From Cytophagales bacterium (GTDB taxonomy: Bacteria; Bacteroidota; Bacteroidia; Cytophagales; Cyclobacteriaceae), in NCBI GenBank assembly GCA_033344775.1, contig JAWPMT010000005.1, positions 1,967,501 to 2,031,500 of the forward strand: 64,000 nucleotides of DNA, given 5' to 3'. The notes beneath the pieces were generated by a model. That model saw only the letters and a program-made list of their open reading frames with translations, had not been told where the DNA came from and searched no databases. A program made the translations under genes and the position numbers. Positions 16,632-24,673 of the stretch are shown one piece after another (the stretch's first letter is position 1; each line of letters starts with the position of its first letter).

Positions 16632-17963
16632 TTATAATTCTCGCCCTCCTGTTATCCATGCGTTCATCTCGTCAAGCAATTTAAATTGCATACTTTGCTC
16701 ATAGTGTTTCTCAGTAACTTCCACGCGTGAGTGGCCGAGGCCTTTGGATATTTTACGAATATCAATACCCATGGATAAGCCAATGTTTGTCCAGGTGTCG
16801 CGTGCTGTATAAGTAGTAATATTCTTATCTATCTCTAACATCGTCGCAATATCCGTGAAGTGTTTATTGAAAAGTTTGGACTTATCCTTCTTCACAAGAA
16901 AAATGCGCTCTTCCGGTGTGTCTTCTGGTATTATTGGGAATAAGTAATCGCTACGCTTTTTACCTTGTTGGTAATAGTTGATAATTTCCAAATTCTCTTC
17001 ATTTTGAAGTATTGAGAAATCATCGCCTTCTTCTTCAGTTTTCTTGCGCCTGTAATTGAAACGCTTGCCGTCGAACCAATCTACTCTAGCCAATGATAAA
17101 TCCATAAAGTTCATACCCATATTATTGAACATGAACAGAAAATAGTTGATGGCATGAAACTTAAAGCTGTTCTCGTTAAACTCCGACTTTAAGCTGCGGA
17201 TTTGATTGATTTCTTCAAATGTTAGTACTACTGGCTTATTTTCAACGCTTGTCTTCTTTATTCCCGCAAAAGGCTTATGTCCTTTAAGTTCATCAAAGGA
17301 ATCCTCAGCGTCGCTTATGATTGATTGTAAAGACCGAAGATGAATATTCACGGAGTTCTTTGCCAGCTTCCCACTCAGATAAGCATGAAGCTTCTTCGCA
17401 TAGTCTTTTGTCACGGCCTTAATTGGCATGTCGAAAGCTTTGTATTCATCCAATACCTGGTATCCATTTTTATCATCCCAGCTATAAAGAGATTTGATAA
17501 TGACATTATCCGGCTTCCTGGCATTTTTCATGTTGAACTTAATCAGAACTTTTAAAGCACTCTCATAGGATGCAATTGTTGAATATTTTTTACGTAAGCG
17601 AAAGCGGTTGAATAAGTCTGCTCCATGCTCCAACACATGAAGAGCGGATTGTTTCTTAAAGAATTTACGCTCGATCTCATCCTTAAGCTTGCCAATATCC
17701 CAAAGCTTTATATCTGCCTTATTCTCATCAAGCCAAAGGTCAATTTCACTGAAAGACTTCTGAACCCGTTTTGAATGACGTACAGCATTTTCAATTCCTA
17801 TTACTTTTCTAGTCAATGGATCAAAGTCTTTCTCAAAGACATACAAGTCATAAGGAATATCACGAACCTTCCTTTTGTGAGATATACGTAACACAATAGG
17901 ACATCTTCCATCCTTATGTTTGTGGTCCTCACGTTTATCTAATGTGACTTTTACTTTAGCCAT
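16632..17963 (-). CDS. int: Tyrosine recombinase / integrase of Bacteroidota type
   Basis: 443 residues: an N-terminal arm-binding domain (about 1-90), a SAM-like core-binding domain (about 110-220) and a C-terminal catalytic domain. The box II region is YTARDTWTNIGL (catalytic Arg present) and the end is GLGHSRVEVTEKHYEQ, with the His and the nucleophile Tyr. At box I, where relatives have TRGMSF, this protein has NNMGMNF, so the first catalytic Arg is replaced by Met; similar losses occur in other Bacteroidota integrases. It faces left, with its start about 140 bases from the tRNA-Ala 3' fragment, which marks it as the integrase of this island. Direct repeats lie between the gene and the att site. 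Confidence 0.92.
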   Translation of the reverse strand: MAKVKVTLDKREDHKHKDGRCPIVLRISHKRKVRDIPYDLYVFEKDFDPLTRKVIGIENAVRHSKRVQKSFSEIDLWLDENKADIKLWDIGKLKDEIERKFFKKQSALHVLEHGADLFNRFRLRKKYSTIASYESALKVLIKFNMKNARKPDNVIIKSLYSWDDKNGYQVLDEYKAFDMPIKAVTKDYAKKLHAYLSGKLAKNSVNIHLRSLQSIISDAEDSFDELKGHKPFAGIKKTSVENKPVVLTFEEINQIRSLKSEFNENSFKFHAINYFLFMFNNMGMNFMDLSLARVDWFDGKRFNYRRKKTEEEGDDFSILQNEENLEIINYYQQGKKRSDYLFPIIPEDTPEERIFLVKKDKSKLFNKHFTDIATMLEIDKNITTYTARDTWTNIGLSMGIDIRKISKGLGHSRVEVTEKHYEQSMQFKLLDEMNAWITGGREL

Positions 17964-17981
17964 AGACTTCCTTTCAATGAT

Positions 17982-18033
17982 TTTCGGCGTGCTTTCGGCG
18001 TGCTTTTTTGAGTTTTATTCAGTTCTATTCAGT
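17982..18033. repeat. Direct repeats between integrase and att site
   Basis: TTTCGGCGTGC occurs twice in perfect tandem (17982-17992 and 17993-18003). TATTCAGT follows twice with 10-base spacing (18016-18023, 18026-18033). Helical phasing and location between the int start and the att core fit arm-type integrase or excisionase sites, or an int operator. Confidence 0.45.
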
Positions 18034-18103
18034 CTAATTTAAGCAAGAATCCCCCTAAAAACGGCGTATAGGGCAGTTTAAATTTGAATGAAACTGATTA
18101 GGA

Positions 18104-18149
18104 TTGACTGGCAGTCAAGAGGTCGTCGGTTCGAATCCGATCTTCTCCA
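18104..18149 (+). other. attR: Island attachment end: 3' half of tRNA-Ala(GGC)
   Basis: The sequence reads as the anticodon arm, variable loop, T arm and acceptor 3' strand of a tRNA. The anticodon loop is CTGGCAG (anticodon GGC, alanine), followed by GGTTCGAATCC and then CTTCTCC with discriminator A. The D arm and acceptor 5' strand are missing, so it cannot be a functional gene. This is the duplicated 3' end left by site-specific integration into a tRNA gene, with the element on its left. An intrinsic terminator follows, as it would behind the original tRNA. Confidence 0.75.
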
Positions 18150-18158
18150 CAGAATCAG

Positions 18159-18191
18159 AAAGCACTTGCAGCAATGTGAGTGCTTTTTTTT
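18159..18191 (+). terminator. Terminator behind the first tRNA fragment
   Basis: AAAGCACT (18159-18166) pairs with AGTGCTTT (18179-18186), with a T run to 18191. It lies 10 bases after the tRNA 3' end, so it is probably the tRNA gene's own terminator. Confidence 0.75.
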
Positions 18192-18196
18192 GTTAA

Positions 18197-18289
18197 CGCT
18201 TGACTATACCAGTCAAGAGGTTGTCGAACTGGCCGTCTGCGACTAGGCGCCCCCAACTAGGCGTCCCCGATCGAATCCGATCTTCTTCA
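18197..18289 (+). pseudogene. Second, interrupted tRNA-Ala 3' remnant
   Basis: CGCTTGACT then AGTCAAGAGGT(T)GTCG (18197-18226) and ATCGAATCCGATCTTCTTCA (18270-18289) repeat the anticodon-stem, T-arm and acceptor sequence of the fragment at 18104. The anticodon bases are changed and about 43 bases are inserted in the T stem. The insert contains two 14-base tandem near-copies (18241-18254 and 18255-18268, sharing ACTAGGCG). It is followed by its own terminator. It is too damaged to fold as a tRNA. Confidence 0.6.
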
Positions 18290-18299
18290 CATTAATAAT

Positions 18300-18337
18300 G
18301 AAGCACTTACGAGCATTAACCTTGTAAGTGCTTTTTT
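18300..18337 (+). terminator. Terminator behind the second tRNA remnant
   Basis: AAGCACTTAC (18301-18310) pairs perfectly with GTAAGTGCTT (18324-18333), followed by T residues to 18337. Its stem shares AAGCACTT with the terminator at 18159, so remnant and terminator were duplicated or inherited as a unit. Confidence 0.8.
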
Positions 18338-18774
18338 ATTTAAAAGCTATTTGCCAACAATCCGACTCCATTTCATAAATCAACTTATGAAAAAAGTAGT
18401 TTCAAAATAGAATAGTACGACAGTAAAAAATTCATTGTACTATTCTAATATAGATTCGAGAATCGCGTCATGTTCCGATTTCCACATTTTCAGTGACTTT
18501 TATGGCGATTATTAGCATGAAATGCGAAATGAGTGACATTTCGTATAGCAAACCATTCAGAAAAAACTAAATTACACTTTTTATCAATTAGTATTTTAAA
18601 GGGAAATAGCTATCAATTCACTTTGACTTATTGCTTATTTTGAAATAAGAAACTGATCTTAATTGACTTGGCCACTTGTAGAAAGGTTGATTTGAAACAT
18701 GGCGAGGCAAGTACTTCTCGGAAACGAACAGCGAACCTGGGAATCAACTTTGAGAGAAGGCCATTATGTTTAAA
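18338..18774. other. Gene-free stretch right of the att remnants
   Basis: About 440 AT-rich bases. I see no credible gene, RNA or repeat; short open frames here lack start signals and typical composition. It is probably decayed DNA. Confidence 0.4.
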
Positions 18775-18804
18775 TGAAAAAACACGATTGTGATGAATCG
18801 TGTT
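18775..18804 (-). terminator. Leftward terminator behind the pseudogenes
   Basis: AACACGATT (18781-18789) and AATCGTGTT (18796-18804) form a 9-bp stem with a 6-base loop. Read on the minus strand it is followed by a T run. It lies about 34 bases beyond the aspartokinase remnant's stop and would have ended that transcript. Confidence 0.65.
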
Positions 18805-18837
18805 TATGTGTAGCATCGAATAATCTAATTTCGATTT

Positions 18838-19606
18838 CTAAAAACAATCATTGGAAAAGGAACTAGCATCTCTCATCATGCCATAAGGCATTCTGACCAC
18901 TTTGAGACCTGGTCTCTCTCTCAGCATACCAATGATGTCGACAACAGTAAGTCCATAACTTTCCTTGACCTTTCCGTTGAGACCAACAAGTTTATGAATC
19001 GTTTCTCATGATATGCAGTATATACCGCATCACCTTCATTCCTCAATAGATCCAGCAAATTCTTGTAGCCAAAATCATCCATTGTAGTACCGATGATCAT
19101 TATTAAAGTCAAATTTTCCTTGACTAAATCGAATTGACACTCCGAGCACGCCAAAAAACTTAAACTATCCGAGCGGTGAATTGCCAAAAACCGACTGCCG
19201 TTCAAAAGAATCCACAAATACCAGGGGTCTTTTCAGGTCTTTCGGAGAGGCCATTTGCATATGTGAGGAGTATCTTACTAATTGATATCCGTCCAATTTC
19301 GCGATAATATTCCCAGACTCTGTGTTTAGCCCCTTTAATACCGATATTCGGTCAAATGACAAGTTGAAAGTATTCTTAGTCCTAAGCGGAATTTCTTCTC
19401 TCAACAAGGGCCTCAAGGCATCCGGATGAACCAATATCCCTTCACTGATTTCAGATAAGTCTATAAGTTCTTCTAATGATATCTCTAGCAAGGAACTGCT
19501 ATAATCATACTGCGAGGGATTAGCATTCATGATACCATCCACGTCAGTCCATTTAATAATTTCTGAAGCCTGACACAAAATGCCAATTGTTGTAGCCGTA
19601 ATGTCT
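18838..19606 (-). pseudogene. Aspartokinase remnant (C-terminal half, frameshifted)
   Basis: Read across frames, the minus strand encodes recognisable aspartate kinase pieces. They are ITATTIGILCQASEIIKWTD plus VDGIMNANPS (the usual nucleotide-binding/WTDVDGI region), the segment EGILVHPDALRP, IPLRTKNTFN, and an ACT-like end NLTLIMIIG, then LRERPGLKVVRMPYG before a TAG at 18838. At least two frameshifts separate these blocks (near 19190 and 18930), and the N-terminal catalytic part is missing. Aspartokinase makes aspartyl phosphate for Lys, Thr and Met synthesis. This copy cannot work, so a functional one must exist elsewhere if the pathway does. Confidence 0.7.
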
Positions 19607-19999
19607 GCAAAATATCTGTGTAGGATACTCTTAATTTATGGCTACCAAACTCTCTCTCCAGTCCCAGGTCTATTGACCCAAAATCCCCCACTTCTGCAAT
19701 ACCAAATATCATTCCCGACTGATACCATCCCGATACTTCAAAATTGATCTTCCAATGCAAATTGAAGCGCTGCGAACCGTTCAGATTAAAGGTGAATAAG
19801 GAAGTCTCGAATGTGCCTCAAGAAAATCTGCTTTTGTGACCGTATAGTTTGCTGTAGCACCAAATTGCACATTCCACCATTCCTGAATGGTAAGTGGGAC
19901 ACCATCGGAGAAACTAAAGTTGTCTCGTGAAGTAATGTTTTTAGCGATACACAAAAACTCTGGGGAGTTACTACAGCCTATATTCAAGGTACCAGTCAC
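19607..19999 (-). pseudogene. Outer-membrane beta-barrel (OMP_b-brl_3-type) remnant
   Basis: Two blocks in different frames keep the pattern of the TonB-dependent-receptor-like barrel family: FSDGVPLTIQEWWNVQFG with NYTVTKADF, then NLHWKINFEVSGWYQSG, GDFGSIDLGLEREFG and HKLRVSYTDIL. The amino-terminal carboxypeptidase-like and plug regions and the last strands are missing. The end of the barrel segment runs directly into aspartokinase sequence at about 19606, so a deletion fused the two genes before further decay. Confidence 0.65.
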
Positions 20000-20092
20000 T
20001 TTCTGATGCAGGATGATCCAAGGACATGTGCGATAAGCATTAAGACCTATCTAGACTAGCTAAAATGCAATCACTTAAAGAACCGAATCTAT

Positions 20093-21964
20093 CTATCTAA
20101 CGGAATTCAGACTTATGTAGTCATCGATGAATTGCTTCACTGACTCGCGACTATTCTGATTGTTCCGTATGGTTTCAAATTCACTCCTTTTAATTAGCCT
20201 AAACACGCCAATAGAAGAAAAGAATGACTTTCTGTCTTCAGATATCTCACTCCCTTGGTCAGCAATTTCCTCCAAATATATTTTGTACCAAATTCGCCCA
20301 GTATTTTTTATGACGTCATGGATGCCGCTTTCCACTTGACTCCTTAAAGCTGGAAATTTGGCATCTGCATATACCAATAAACCGACTTGAAGCCGGTAGT
20401 AAAATTTATTTGTTTCACCCTTGATTTTATTGTAATAATTCTCTTTAAAGATGGTAAGCAGCTCGCCTATGATCCTTTTTTTCGTCTCGAGGGAAGATTT
20501 TTCAATTAAAACCTCGACAATGGGCCTCATTATTTCAAATTTATTTGCCTTCGTTTGTTCGCCCTTCCCTTGCAAGGGATCTAAATGAATCTTCACAAGA
20601 GATTTATAGGCTTCAAAAATCACCTCATCTTCCAACGAGTAGTCCTCAATCTTCGCAAGGAAATATTTTTTCACATAATTTTCAGCTCCATTCCCCTCGG
20701 AATCGAGGGCACGAGTAACCTCATGGAAAATGGTATTAAAATCCCGTAACTGAATCTTAGGTTTTAGCTCGGATGCAACTGTAATGACACTCCCGGAATC
20801 ATTGATTGTGATGTCACTATGTTTTCCAGTGACATACGCTTTAACACTTTGCACAACAGAATAGTCCAAATCAGGGCGTTTAAAATCAATAGGTTTTAAT
20901 TCGCTACCCCCTTCATGAATAACATCATAAGTCACATATGCAGGCTTTACGCGGTATTCACGCAGACCCAATTGCGTCAAAAAGTTGCTTTTTAAATTAG
21001 GGTTTGTCAGTGAACCAAAACTAAATGACAAGGTATCGATCTCCTTTACATCCAAATCCTTAAATGAAATTTTGACTTTATCCAGATCTGAATTTAGAAT
21101 TTGAATTTTTTCACGTTGCTCTACAAGATGAAGGTCATCTTTCGTTTGGAAATAATACTGACAATGGCAGGAGTCAGGTAACTTCTCTAATTCATGTGGT
21201 GTAAAGTAAGCAGAAAGCAACCATACCGCTCCTGGTAAAACGACCATAAGAATATAGTTGGTCACCTTCTTATTCAATATCGTAAATACACTTGGGGTCA
21301 AATAAAGCTGGGGTATTTTCATGAAATTGACCATGTAAGAAGGCTTTGAAAAGATAAGCTTAACCAACGATGGTTGTAGTCCCAACCAGGACACAATCGC
21401 CCCAATGGCATAATTGATCTTTTCAGGGTCAATCAACATGAACTGAACGTTCCCAAGCCTCAAAGCCCAATTCGTCAATAAAGCTGCGAAAGTGATGAAT
21501 AACATGAAGCTAAAGACAGCCTTTCTTCCATTCTGACTTACCGTCAGTGAATCGACGCTCAATAAATCACCCTCTTCATTGGTACTAAACTTGATTTCAA
21601 GGTCAACTTTAATTGATCCGGTCAGGTTGTTAAACCATAAAGTAAATCTGGTTGATAGTTGAGAATTTTCAACTGATTTTTGTTTGGTAATAACTGCCAG
21701 ATAAAGAGGTTTAATCCCCTTTTTCAGTCGAATGCTCTCATTTTTTCCAATTGGAGTTTGCTTCTCATCACACAGGTAGATCTGGCCTTGTTTGTATTTG
21801 AAATCCTTATCTAATGTGAGGTTTTTATATTCCTGGAGTACGCACCCATCCAGTGAAATCTCATCCTTCGTCTGTAAATCGAATTTGATTGGAATTAAAT
21901 AAACTAATTTATCTTCCTCTCTTTGCGTTGTTGCGAAAGTGAACGGTGCTGCACTGATGATCAT
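20093..21964 (-). CDS. Unrecognised membrane protein
   Basis: 623 residues. Residues 1-145 are beta-rich without a classical signal peptide. Hydrophobic segments follow at about 149-168 (FMLFITFAALLTNWALRL), a weaker one at about 185-203 and a clear one at about 236-254 (NYILMVVLPGAVWLLSAYF). Then come a mixed region and a helical C-terminal half (about 420-620). A small Cys cluster (CHCQYY) follows the last membrane segment. No catalytic motif or named domain is evident. It stands alone between the pseudogene cluster on its left and the chemoreceptor on its right. Its intact frame in a decaying neighbourhood suggests it is kept under selection or arrived recently. Confidence 0.6.
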   Translation of the reverse strand: MIISAAPFTFATTQREEDKLVYLIPIKFDLQTKDEISLDGCVLQEYKNLTLDKDFKYKQGQIYLCDEKQTPIGKNESIRLKKGIKPLYLAVITKQKSVENSQLSTRFTLWFNNLTGSIKVDLEIKFSTNEEGDLLSVDSLTVSQNGRKAVFSFMLFITFAALLTNWALRLGNVQFMLIDPEKINYAIGAIVSWLGLQPSLVKLIFSKPSYMVNFMKIPQLYLTPSVFTILNKKVTNYILMVVLPGAVWLLSAYFTPHELEKLPDSCHCQYYFQTKDDLHLVEQREKIQILNSDLDKVKISFKDLDVKEIDTLSFSFGSLTNPNLKSNFLTQLGLREYRVKPAYVTYDVIHEGGSELKPIDFKRPDLDYSVVQSVKAYVTGKHSDITINDSGSVITVASELKPKIQLRDFNTIFHEVTRALDSEGNGAENYVKKYFLAKIEDYSLEDEVIFEAYKSLVKIHLDPLQGKGEQTKANKFEIMRPIVEVLIEKSSLETKKRIIGELLTIFKENYYNKIKGETNKFYYRLQVGLLVYADAKFPALRSQVESGIHDVIKNTGRIWYKIYLEEIADQGSEISEDRKSFFSSIGVFRLIKRSEFETIRNNQNSRESVKQFIDDYISLNSVR

Positions 21965-22066
21965 AACTTTCTGAAATATATGAAAAAATCATCACAGCCA
22001 TATGCTTTAAGTAACTGCCAAATACCTCTTCATCCCTGTTAACATGTTTCGACTATAATTCAATTG

Positions 22067-22222
22067 AATTCACTCCGGCACCCACCTCACCTTCTCCTGC
22101 GCATTGACTTCTACTTAACTCTCACGGCTGAAATGGACTGGAAGAATTCGTCAGCAGCCTATTTTTCGAAGAGGTTTTTGTAGAAAAGGCTAGTTGGTCT
22201 GATCCCTGTCCGGGTTCATTCC
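22067..22222 (-). pseudogene. Decayed copy of the penicillin-acylase gene 3' end
   Basis: About 150 bases are clearly homologous to the 3' end of the penicillin-acylase gene 3.9 kb away (25944-26100). Shared blocks include CACTCCGGCACC, AATGGACTGG, AAGAATTCGTC and AGAGGTTTTTGTAG, with many substitutions, small indels and stop codons between. The block reaches into the end of the chemoreceptor gene: its GGAATGAA contains that gene's stop codon. It is the scar of a duplication or of a rearrangement that removed the rest of a second acylase gene. Confidence 0.8.
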
Positions 22223-24417
22223 TTCACAAAAGCGTCAGTGTCATTTGAACTGAGGTTAAACTTGGAAACTTCATGCTTCAATGAACTAGCAATCGCAGAA
22301 AGCTTTTTGGATTTTTGTTTGTAATTATCCATGCCGGCTGCCAATTCTGATGCGGAGCTGGCTACCTCTTCCGTGCCGGCCGCAGTTTGCTCCGAAATAA
22401 CAACTACACCCTCAGTTATTCCAATCACTTCCTGGATACTACCCAATTGCTTGCTCGTTGCGGCTACAATTTCTTCGCATAGCCCTAACGTATGGGACGA
22501 AGAAGACTTGATTTCCTTGAAAATGACGGAAGCTTCTTCAGAAACCGATGTGCCAGATATGACGCGTTCATTCATTTGATCCATGGTGCGAGCGGTTTCC
22601 TGCGTATCACTTTGAACATCGGCAATGAGTTGCTCAATCTTCACCGCCGATTTTCTGGAATCCTCCGCCAGCTTACGGATTTCGTCTGCTACTACTGCAA
22701 AGCCACGACCCGCATCACCTGCCTGAGCAGCTTCAATAGCTGCATTCAGCGCCAACAGATTGGTTTGGGCGGCAATCTCCGTAATCAAACCGAGCACCTG
22801 ACTGATCTCACCAGACCTTGCTTGCAACACGTCTATCGATCGATGTGTTTTATCGGCATAAGTCCTGATCTCCAAAATATTATTCATGAGCTCCTGCGTC
22901 ATTTCCTCACCTTTTTGCCCTTTTTCTGCACCAAGTACGGCGGACTCATTGATGATCTTCGCTTTCTCTTTCATGCTATCTGAGGATCCCAATATTTCTT
23001 CAATAAGATGGGACACATCGTCGATGTTACTCACCTGAGATTGAGCACCACTGCTTATCTGTCCAGTAGCTGAGGCAATCTCCGAAGTACTTCTGCTCAT
23101 TTCATCTCCTGATACCATCATCTCGGTGGCAGATTCCTGTACAGAATCGGCATTGACAATAATCTCCGACAAGAGTACATTGAGCTGATCTAGCGCACTG
23201 TTGAAACTATCCATCAGCCCTCTGATATCTCCACGTTCATCACCATCAAATCGCTGAGAAAGATCCCCCGATTTCATCGAAATTACCATACTGTTTACCC
23301 GCACCAATGGGTCTGCAATGGACTGAAGCAAGTTATTAATGGATTCACTCAATTCTCGCCATACGCCAAATTTACCTTCCAGTTTAATCCGCGTATCAAG
23401 TTTTCCTTCGACACTGGCTTCTTGCAACGCGAAATCAGTTTCTTCCAGAATTAATTTAAGATTATTGCTGAGGGTAATGAATTCATTTCCTATTACATCT
23501 TCAGCACCAATGGCACTAAAATCGATATTTAAATTTCCCTGACTGATGTTTTGAGCAAAACGAACATAGTTTGCCGAGCTATCAACCAGAACATTCAATG
23601 AGCTGATCATATCCCCAAGTTCGTCCTTGCGTTTGACAGTTTCTTTACTGACAATTTTTCCTGCCGCCATTGACGTCAGTTTGACACCAACCTTATTGAT
23701 TGCCAATACAATTTGATTACTGAAGTACCAACCCACATATAAACCGATCAGGAGCAATGCTAAAGCAATGCCCATGACTGTATAAAAAATTCCTAAAAGT
23801 TGTTCTTCTACTGCTTGTTGCTTTTTTAGTACAGACTCATCAATGGAGTCCGTGTAGATTCCAGAGGAAATTACCCAATCTAGCGGCTCAAATAATTTAG
23901 AGTAAGACAGTTTACTATATATTTTATCTTCCTCAGGTTTTACCATCAAGTAATCCACAAAAGCATCACCATGCTTCAATGACCGCTCAACCCGCTCCTG
24001 ATATAGATTTTTTCCTTCCTTGTCTTTAACCACATTATACTTTTCATCGCTCATGACTTTGCCCTTATTTTCCGGCTTAGCCGCATGCATGATCATTGTA
24101 GGAAAAGGTAGTTGGGTATCAGTAATCCAGAAATAGCCTTCCGTTCCGTCAAATCGAATTTGGGAAAGTAAGCTGAGCGCCTCCTCAATTGCCTCCTCTG
24201 AGTTCGGCTGTTGATTTGCTTGTTCCACTATTCCATATGCCAAATCCACTACACTTTTTAGTCTGAGTCTCGCCTTTAAAACCTCTTCTTCCCGAAAGGA
24301 CTTGATATCTTCAGTGCTCTTGGCCTGAATACTGAAGATAGCTACCAGACTAATGCTGAGTACCGCCACTACCAGCAGGCTACCAATTAACAGTGCGATT
24401 TTTAATCGTAGATTCAT
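22216..24417 (-). CDS. Methyl-accepting chemotaxis-type receptor with Cache sensor
   Basis: 733 residues. Membrane segments at about 8-29 and 208-230 enclose a periplasmic single-Cache domain ([30 protein letters not shown]). A HAMP domain (about 232-285), a second HAMP-like segment (about 365-420) and a long methyl-accepting coiled coil follow. The signalling tip is [19 protein letters not shown], then [16 protein letters not shown] (about 540-580), which contacts CheA and CheW. Cache domains of this kind bind small organic acids. No che genes are in this window. Its stop codon lies in the edge of a decayed acylase fragment, so the very last residues (DTDAFVKE) may not be the ancestral ones. 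Confidence 0.95.
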   Translation of the reverse strand: MNLRLKIALLIGSLLVVAVLSISLVAIFSIQAKSTEDIKSFREEEVLKARLRLKSVVDLAYGIVEQANQQPNSEEAIEEALSLLSQIRFDGTEGYFWITDTQLPFPTMIMHAAKPENKGKVMSDEKYNVVKDKEGKNLYQERVERSLKHGDAFVDYLMVKPEEDKIYSKLSYSKLFEPLDWVISSGIYTDSIDESVLKKQQAVEEQLLGIFYTVMGIALALLLIGLYVGWYFSNQIVLAINKVGVKLTSMAAGKIVSKETVKRKDELGDMISSLNVLVDSSANYVRFAQNISQGNLNIDFSAIGAEDVIGNEFITLSNNLKLILEETDFALQEASVEGKLDTRIKLEGKFGVWRELSESINNLLQSIADPLVRVNSMVISMKSGDLSQRFDGDERGDIRGLMDSFNSALDQLNVLLSEIIVNADSVQESATEMMVSGDEMSRSTSEIASATGQISSGAQSQVSNIDDVSHLIEEILGSSDSMKEKAKIINESAVLGAEKGQKGEEMTQELMNNILEIRTYADKTHRSIDVLQARSGEISQVLGLITEIAAQTNLLALNAAIEAAQAGDAGRGFAVVADEIRKLAEDSRKSAVKIEQLIADVQSDTQETARTMDQMNERVISGTSVSEEASVIFKEIKSSSSHTLGLCEEIVAATSKQLGSIQEVIGITEGVVVISEQTAAGTEEVASSASELAAGMDNYKQKSKKLSAIASSLKHEVSKFNLSSNDTDAFVKE

Positions 24418-24673
24418 GAATTAGCTTCAAATAGGTTTTTGATACGCCTCCAAACATCGGAAAAATTTACGGAGGAATCAGCTGGATAATCTAAAGATAG
24501 AAATTAAGGCGTTTCCCCAATTGGTTATTCGGCTAGAACCGAATTTGTAAGGTCGAAACCAAATAAATTCCTGCTGAAAACCAAACAACAAGCCATTCAT
24601 CATCGACATACTATTTTTGCGCGACTTGATTTTGAGAAATTCCCCAATCAATCCCTGAATTAACTCAATTACT

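Larger units (their letters stand above)
1..18149. mobile_element. Right part of an integrative mobilizable island ending in a tRNA-Ala 3' fragment
   Basis: The segment contains a tyrosine recombinase at its right end, a relaxase, a MobC-like protein, a VirD4-type coupling protein, a CHC2/Toprim primase, a toxin-antitoxin pair and a defence-like operon. It stops at a 46-base match to the 3' half of a tRNA-Ala gene with no 5' half next to it. That is what remains at the distal end when an element integrates into the 3' end of a tRNA gene, so the intact tRNA should lie to the left, outside this window. No complete mating-pair-formation (type IV secretion channel) gene set is visible here, so it is mobilizable as far as can be seen, though channel genes could lie further left. 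The left 5 kb is visibly AT-richer than the chromosome to the right. Confidence 0.7.

Noticed and set aside
18104-18149. A functional tRNA gene
   Set aside because: Only the anticodon arm to acceptor 3' strand is present; the D arm and 5' acceptor strand are absent upstream, so it is an attachment remnant.
18628-18816. 62-codon leftward frame right of the att remnants
   Set aside because: It runs through the terminator hairpin at 18775-18804 and has no family similarity or start signal.
22492-22983. 163-codon frame antisense to the chemoreceptor signalling domain
   Set aside because: It is a shadow of a conserved coiled coil with no independent signal of coding.
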